A stretch of DNA of 64,000 nt, taken from Clostridia bacterium (GTDB taxonomy: Bacteria > Bacillota > Clostridia > Christensenellales > UBA1242). Of this stretch, positions 39,301-48,300 are shown piece after piece. The translations under genes and the position numbers were made by a program. The first letter of the stretch is position 1. Each line of letters opens with the position of its first letter. Under the pieces are notes generated by a model. It was given only the letters and a program-made list of their open reading frames with translations. It was not told the DNA's origin and searched no databases. The stretch covers positions 114,031-178,030 of the forward strand of contig JAFQDL010000008.1 in assembly GCA_017399265.1 (NCBI GenBank), written 5' to 3'.

Positions 39301-42300
39301 GATGGCTATGCTTGGGACGATGATTGCATCCAAGGAGACAAAACATTCTCTCTTACAATCACTAGTGGAGAGTATAGCGATGTTATGTACTTTAAGAGAA
39401 ATCGTATAGGCAATATCTATTATGGCTTTGAATTAGGTAGCATAAATACTAAAATAGACACATTACAAGAAATCACGATTACATTAAACAATGGTGATAA
39501 TGAGAAGAATTTTGTATTAAACTTGGCTGCTAAGTCAGATGAAAATACACAATATACCTTTACGTTGTCGTTTATTCATGATTTGACTGATCTAGAACTT
39601 ACATTCGGAGAGGTTTCACTTAATGAATATTATCTTATGATAAGTGGTTTTGGTGATATATTTACTGGTGCCGAGTATGGAATAACTGATTCTGGTGAAT
39701 ATACTGGTTTTAGTTCAGGTGATGAATTAAACTTAACTTACGGATCATGGACATTGTTGTTCAATATAAATGACGCTTATACTCAGCTTCAGGGGTTATA
39801 TTTTGAGAAGACAATAGATGGAGATGCGTATAGATTTATTATCAACAACAGTAGTGGCTTACATTATGCTTCACAAATAGATCCTGGCTCAGGTTGGACT
39901 GATGTAGATGATACATTCTTCGGTTGTGCGATTGAAAACATAACATATTCTAGTAATTGCTTGACCTTAAAGATATTTGTTAATCACGATTTAAGCGGTA
40001 TTACAGTATCTGCAGATAAGAATAAATATTCTACAAATTTATCTTATTATTATGCTAATGAACTAGACGATAATGTTACGAATTCAGATATCAACAATAT
40101 GGGTTTGACTTCGGGTATAGTTGATGACACGTGCGTTATGACTAACGGTAATGTTAGTGAATATGTAAACTCATCAAAAGCCATAATGAGTATTGCTAGT
40201 GCAAAAATGGTTGAATCAGATGCAGATATAGATATTAATGAAACTCAAACATTGGGTACAGAAATAGTGATTACTATTACTGAATCCGAGTACTATAACA
40301 TTAAATATATAGTTTATACAACATCAGATAGCGCTTCTTATACTTGGCTTTCTGTTGATAATTTAACTGGCAGTGTATTAAGCTTCTCTGTATCGCAAAA
40401 CCAAGCCGCATGCGACAATACTTCAATAAACTTTGCTAAGAAATATACATTTACATTCACAGTAGAAAATAATACGGATATTTACTTCGTTGCTGTTAGA
40501 AGAGTAGTAGATGCTACTTTCAATTATTTGACGTATGACGAAGTAAAATATAATGAAAACTCAGACAGTTCTAACGCAAATTATTTCTATGGAGAACAAA
40601 TTGAAGATAAGTTTGATTTTGATTCACATAATCTTCCAGGTTTTGATGCAGTAGGCGTAGTTGATGAGAGTATAGTGAAGACAAAAGTCGTGGAAGGCAG
40701 TGCTGACATGGAAGTAGATTACAACTTTGCTAAACTATCTTCTAATGTTGCAGGTGATGACGCAGATAATAATATTCTTCATGACAGCAAAGATACTTTT
40801 GGAGATAAAATAAAGACTGAGGTCACTGGCACACTTTCAGCAAATTATTATGTGGTATATACAAGATCAGCTGTAGAGATGAATGTAAAATTCGATACTA
40901 TTGAATACACTATTATCATGAAACCAGGGGATTCTTACGATACTTGGAAAGTAAAAGATGATGACGACGATACTAGCAATGATGAAAAATTTGTAGATAT
41001 AAGAGATAAGTTCTTGACTGTAGATATGCCATTGTACAAAATAACAGATTACGATTGGTACAACAATACAGGAGAGGCTGTTGCCGATAATCATGAATAC
41101 ATCAATAACACCTTATTGAATAGCACTGATTTAAAAAATTCAGATTGGGCAACTATAATAAATATTATAAAGTCTGGTGGCTTCTTAAAAGCGAATATAG
41201 AAGAACGTTCTATGAAATTTGTATTTAATTCTAGTACACAATTCACAATCGATCAATTCATACAAGGAACACGTTGTGATGGTAAAATAGTATCAGATGA
41301 TAAGCAAGTTGTATTTATTTATCCAGATAGCGGATCATATTATTTTACATTAGTTGATATTTCTACTACAGAAGGCGAATATAAATATTCTCTTCTTGCA
41401 TATAGACTTGCTGAAGGTGACGAAGAAGTTGGGGCAATAGTGACATATAATGGTGCTGAGATCAATTTAATAGAAGTAGAGATTACATCAGATATAGCTA
41501 ATATGTGCAAAATGTCTATTGGTGGCATTAATACAGATGGAACTCTACAACTTAAGACTATTACAAATGGAGAAACGGTGATTAGTGACAACAACAACAC
41601 ATATCCATTATTCTCTAAAGATGGTTATCAGGCCGTATATATTATATCCGGCGAAGATGTTGTAGTAGAATATTCTCTTACTTGGAAGACTTATTTCCAA
41701 ATTCACTACAATGTAGCAATTGGTACACTTTCGCTTACTACTAGTGAATATGGTTTTGAGATTAAAGATTCATATTCTGTACTAAAATCTTATTATGAAT
41801 CTGATGCTAATACCACAGATCTTCCTAGTTACCTTGTAGAAGCTAAATACAAATTACTTGGTGCAGGTGATGCAAACAACTCTACATGGGTTATAACTAA
41901 AGCAAAGTCAAAAGACGGAAAAGATTATTCTACTAATCCACAAGCTGGAGAAGAGCAATTAACTGATGCAATAGCTATGATTGATGGAACTACTGTAAAA
42001 ACAGGTTCAGACTACAATATAGTCAATGTTACAGTAGAGTTGGTTGGAACTCGTGGAAGCGAAGATTATCCATTCTTAATCGGCGCAAGGAAAGATTCGG
42101 AAGACTATGCAAATAATCTTACCTGGCATTATATTCTCAACGAATATAGCAAAGCAGATTGTTATTCCGACGAGGATAATACAATGCGTAATTATTTCTT
42201 ACAAACTGGAGATTTTGGCTTTTCAAAAGATTTAACATATAATAGCGTTACTATGGTAGGCGATTTACAATTATCTACTTTGCCAGTTGGCGATTATGAT

Positions 42301-45300
42301 TTTTATGGACATTACTATAGTAATTACGAGGGAACATATTTTAACGAAAATAATCCAATATCGATTACTAATGATAACGATGTAAATTATATTAATATAG
42401 ACAATACTTCTCTACAAGTTAGACCATTATTTGGCAGAATTGTAGATGGTAGTATCCAAGGTGTGTATGTTACTAGCTCTAATGCAAGTGTCACAACATA
42501 CGACGCATATATTCCAGACGAGTGGAAAACTTATATCGATGCTAGTGGTGTTGAGATAAATAGAGGAATTGACTCTTGGGGTACTATTGCAATATCAGCT
42601 GGCAAGGGTGTAAACTTTACTAATTGTGCAGTGGGTTCCGCTACTAAAACTGAAGATAATACTTATAGCACGTCTTATACTATTCAAGCATATACAGATG
42701 AGCCAGTTGATCCTTTAAAAAATATGGCTGGTATAGTTTTCTGTTATGAGGATAGTAAGTTTGATAAATGCCAAAATGCATTTAACTTTAGCAATGTAGA
42801 CAGAGCAGTTGGAATTACTTATGCTGACGAGGAAGATTATCCAAGTGCTACTTTTACTAATTGCACAAACTATGGCAATATTACAGCTGATTATGAAAGC
42901 TATGGTATAGCTGCGTGTGTTGTACCTATATCAAACGATGGATCAAATCCTACTCTTGTTCAGAATTGCATAAACTATGGCAATTTAACTGCAACTACAC
43001 CGCAAAATAGTTGGGCATCTGGTATAGTAGGATATGCAGAGGGTACTATTACCGATTGTTACAACTATGGTAATATTGATTCTGCATTTATAGCATCTGG
43101 TATAGCAATTGCTACTTCTTTTAGTGTTAGTTCTATTATGATTATCAAAAATTGCGAAAACTATGGCAATATATCCAGCACAGCAGAATCAAATGGATGT
43201 GCAACAGGTATAAGCGGTGGCGCATATATTACAAATTGTACTAACAACGGTAGTATATCAGTCGTTAACGGCAAAGCTTATGGTATAGGCGTAAATGCAT
43301 GTGGATCTGATTTGCCTAATACAATTACTGACCTTATTAATACTGGCGAAGTTACAGCACAAAGCGGTGATGCTTATGGTATAGGGTATATTCGAGTAGA
43401 GGCAAACTCAACAATAACAGATTGTTACAACACTGGTAACATAATAGCAACCAATGGTAAAGCAATAGGATTAATTGATATAAATACATTAAGTGCAATT
43501 AATATAAGTAATTGCTATAACACTGGTGCTATTACAGCGACTAATAGCGATGCAGTGGGTGTGATTGATATATATAGTAGTGTATTAAATACCACCGCTA
43601 CTATTATTGGTTGTTACAATACAGGTGTAGTTAAAGCAACTAATGGCGATGCAGTAGGCATAGTAAATAACACTGATTATGCAGAGAAAACTGTTACCGA
43701 AGTAGTAGGTGGAGAGGAAATAGAAGTGACTAAAAAGTCTTCGGTTACCATGACTATCGGAAACACAATTGATGAATCATGTTACAACGAAGCTTCTATA
43801 ACAGCGACTAACGGCAACGCAGTTGGTCTAGTTAATGCTCCATATAGCGAAATTAAAATAATAAATTGCGAGAATAAGGGCAATATTACAACCAATACTT
43901 CTGGTGATGCAGTAGGTGTAGTAATAGCTAATCATATGCCAAAGTATGCTGATGGCTCTTCATCATCTGAATTAAAAAACTTAGGTGAGATATATGCAGC
44001 AGATAATGCAGCTGGAGTTATAAAATTAGGCGATAAATGGTCATCATTTATAACTGATTGTAGCAATGCTGGAGAAGTCTTAGCATCTGGCGATGCAGCA
44101 GGCGTTGTATTATCACAAGATTGGGGGTTAGAAGTTTATTCTAGTACTAACTCGGCGAAAGTTACAGGCAATACGAATGTCGCTGGTATAGTTGTATCTA
44201 GAGGATTGGTAAAAGCACAAAAGTGTACGAATACAACTGAGGCATGTATTAGATCTTTCTCTGGCAGTGCAGCAGGTATTGTCAATGCGGGTAGTTCAGC
44301 AGGTTGGGGTGAAATATCAGATTGTGATAACTCTGGAGCTATTACAGGTAGCAAAAACGCAGTTGGTATAGCTTATTATGATTCTGATGTTAAGGCTGTT
44401 AAAAATTGTGGCAACACTGGAGAGATTAAAGCAACAGCAGGCGATGCTGCAGGTATAGTAATTACTAATACCTTAAGAAAAGTATCTGGTTGCTATAATA
44501 CAGCAAATATTTCGGCTAATGACAGTGGTGCTGATATTACGGCAGCAGGTATTGCTTATGTGAAAATATCTAGACTTTGTGATAATATGTCAAAAAAGCA
44601 AAATGACAATACTCATCCTTGCTATGTTGTGTGTAATTGCGAGGATGCAATTATTATTAATAATGTCAATGGTGGAATTATTAATTATGGAGTTGATGAT
44701 AGCAATAATAGAACACTAACTTGTGACACTAATGGAATCTTGACTGGTTATGTTTTACGTACAGATAGTGATATTCCTACAATTACAACGACATCTACTA
44801 CTGCTAATGTTGTACGTATAGGTGGTATTATCCCTATCACTCATGAAAGCTTTGAGATAAAAGGATGTATTAATAATACTAATATTAATTTCAAGGATAC
44901 TTCAGCTTCGTCAAGTTATATCTATGCGGGAGGTGTAGTTGCTAATATAACTTCTGGAGACGTTAATATATCTGATTGTAAATCTTATGGAACAATACAA
45001 CCAACAGATGAGTCTAATAATCTAAATGCTCATTTAGGTGGAGTTGTTGGTCACCTAGAAGATAAGTTAGCAGTTAAAAATATTTATGAAGTCGATGCTA
45101 CTACTGGCGAATATATATATGATGATGCTACTGGCGAACAAATATTGGTGAAGTCTTATACAATTATCCCAAAAACTCAAAAATCTATATCAATAACCAA
45201 CACCACATTTGGTGGCACTATAAAAATTGCAACTGCCGATATTGTGAAAGATGTCTATGCAGGTGGATTAATAGGAAGTGCGAAGCCACATTTTGTTAAC

Positions 45301-48300
45301 TTCAGTGTTACAAACTGCGATCCTACAGTCACTATAGATACTAAATCTTCAGGCAAAAACCATTCTGGAGGCTTGATTGGTTATTCAGAAGTATCTGATG
45401 GAAAAGTATCAGGGGATTGTATCAAAGAGTCAGATTTCAATTCAACCGATAGTGGCGTAACCGATACTTCTGGAAATATCATTACTGTTTTATCTGATTC
45501 TGATCTAGTAACCAATTATGATACAGAAATAGTTATTACTACTCTAAAACCTAAGGCTACAATTACTTCTTGTTCTCCTACACGAAATATTACCGCGACA
45601 GGCGGAGATAATACGTATGCTGGTGGGTTGATAGGTTGCGCAGATGGAGATTATAATCAATCTAGAGTTGTAATAAACAATTGTAACCCTACAGTCACTA
45701 TTGTATCAACATCGACATCCAAAGATTCATATGCGGGTGGACTTGTAGGTAGAGCGGATTGTGTTACAATTTCTGAGTCTAGTGTTACAGCTAGTGATAC
45801 TTGTACTATACAGATTACAGCTAGTGCAAATAACTATAATTATATAGGTGGATTAATAGGTGGTGCAGGGAATGTTATTTTTAATTATTCTACATCTGCT
45901 ACACCTTGCTCAAGTAGACTTGCTTTAGAGTCAACTGGAGGACTGGCTAATTACTTAGGTGGCTTGATAGGTAATGCAGTTAATGCAAACCTAACGAATC
46001 TCGAAGTTGCCTCTGTCACTATTAATGCTAACAATATTGATGGAAATGTATATGCTGGTGGGTTAGTAGGTATCTTATCAGGTTTCGAAAGCAGTTCTTG
46101 TACAAATAATATTGTAGTAAATACATCGATAACAGCTTCGTCTATTAATACTTCTAGTAATGTAACTATTGGTGGGTTAGTAGGGCAAGCAATTAGTAGT
46201 GCAGTTATTGAAAAATGTTATGTTATTATTGGCACAATATCTGCTACATCTGCACACATATCTAATGCGGGTGGACTTGTAGGTGTTAGTCAAAATTCTA
46301 CTATCACTAATTGTGGTAGTTATATAAATGTAGAGGCAGTTGCGGCTAATACATCATCATCTATTGATACAGAAGCATATTGTGGAGGCCTTGTTGGTTG
46401 TAGTGAAAATTCTACTATCAGTTATTGCTCTGTAGACAAAACTACTACCACCCCATTTCATACAATTAAGGCAAGTGCAGATACTGTATGTGTGGGTGGT
46501 CTTGTAGGTAGTGCTAATGCATCTACTATCACTAATGATACATATATCGCAGGTAGCAAAACATATGCTAAAAATGTTGCTATTACTATTGCAGGTACTT
46601 GTGAAAATGGTGCATATATGGGTGGCCTTGTAGGCAAAGCAGATGCGCTAGATGGCACTATTTGCACAATTTCCAATTGCTACACAGATGGCATCACTTA
46701 TACAATGAACGCAGATGATACTATCAATAATTTCTACTTTGGTGGTCTTGTAGGCTACGCTATAGCAGATATTTCATCATGCGAAGCAAATAATATAAAT
46801 GTAGTATTATCAGAAATACAAGCCGAAACCTACGCCGGTGGATTAGTAGGATATATTGATACCCAATCAAATACAACAATAGAAGATAGTAGTGCTAGTG
46901 GAAGCTTAGTAATATCTGTATCTTCTGGTTATAGAGCTGATGTTGGCGGATTAATAGGTTGGGCTAGTGCTACTTCTCCGTATACATTGAATATTACCAG
47001 TTGTAATAGCACTACAAGTATAGATAGTACTTGTGTTGATCAGAATCATATGGTAGGTGGATTGATCGGTTACATATCAAGTTTTTCTAGCGGTAGTGAT
47101 GAGTATTATGTTAAGGTAACAGGCTGCTATTATTCTGGGGATATTGATGCAAGCAATACTTCTACTTCATCATCTTCCATAGTTTTTTGTGGCGGATTAG
47201 TTGGATATTCTAATTATGCTGATATTCAGAAATCTTATGTATATGATAATAGCGTAACATCTACAAGTGCTCATAGTCTATATTATGGTGGTATAGCTGG
47301 TTGGTTAGATGCTTCCAAGATAGAAAACTGCTACTTTAATAATGTCGATTCAGGATTAAATAAGACAATTAATCTAAATTCAAATTTAACAGGTTCGACA
47401 ATCGATTTTGGAGGTGTAGTTGGTTATAGTGAAGATTCCGAAATATATAATTCTTATTCTGCTACAAATGTAACATTACAAGCTCCTCGATATATAACAG
47501 CAGGTGGTATTGTTGGTGATGCAAATAATTTATATGTTAGTCATTCTTATTCATGGATTAATGCTACGATAACGTCTAGTAGCTACGTATATTATGGAGG
47601 TATTGTTGGGAGTACAACCGGCACGACAAATATTTGTATTAAAAGTTATTATCCAAGCACCATCAACACCTCAGGCGCCGATGGGTATTGGAATATTAGC
47701 GGTACTAAGACGCAAAAAACTACAGGGACAGGGAAAAACTCTAAGTCAATAATTTGGGATACAATAGTGCTTGAATGGGATCCAACTGTTTGGTTCTTCC
47801 CTGACGATAAGAATCCTATATTCTTAGAGAATTCTGAAGGTATGACAAATGAATATACAGAAATTTGGTATGCAAGTCAGCTAAATGCAGTTACTTCAGG
47901 AAGTGCAGGAAATTTAAACAAATATATCTTAAAAGATAATATAACAGTTACTAATTGGTCACCAAAAGAAATATCTTATGTAATATTCTTAGGGGATAAT
48001 AAAACTATTAATTATACATTATCATCATCTCTTAGCTCAGAGAGCGTTGGCTTCTTTAGTACATTAGGTAATGCAATCATAAAAGATTTAAATCTAATAA
48101 TTAATGGTTTTACTGGCAAAACTATTACAAAAACTAATTTATATTTTGGCGGTTTAGCTGGAAAGATTACAGGTGCAAGCAATCTTATTAATTGTCATGT
48201 GACAGGTAATGTGGGTATGACATTTAAGTTCAATAATTATAGTGATGGAGATTTGTTTGTCGGAGGTATGATAGGTGATATAACACCAACATCAGGAACG

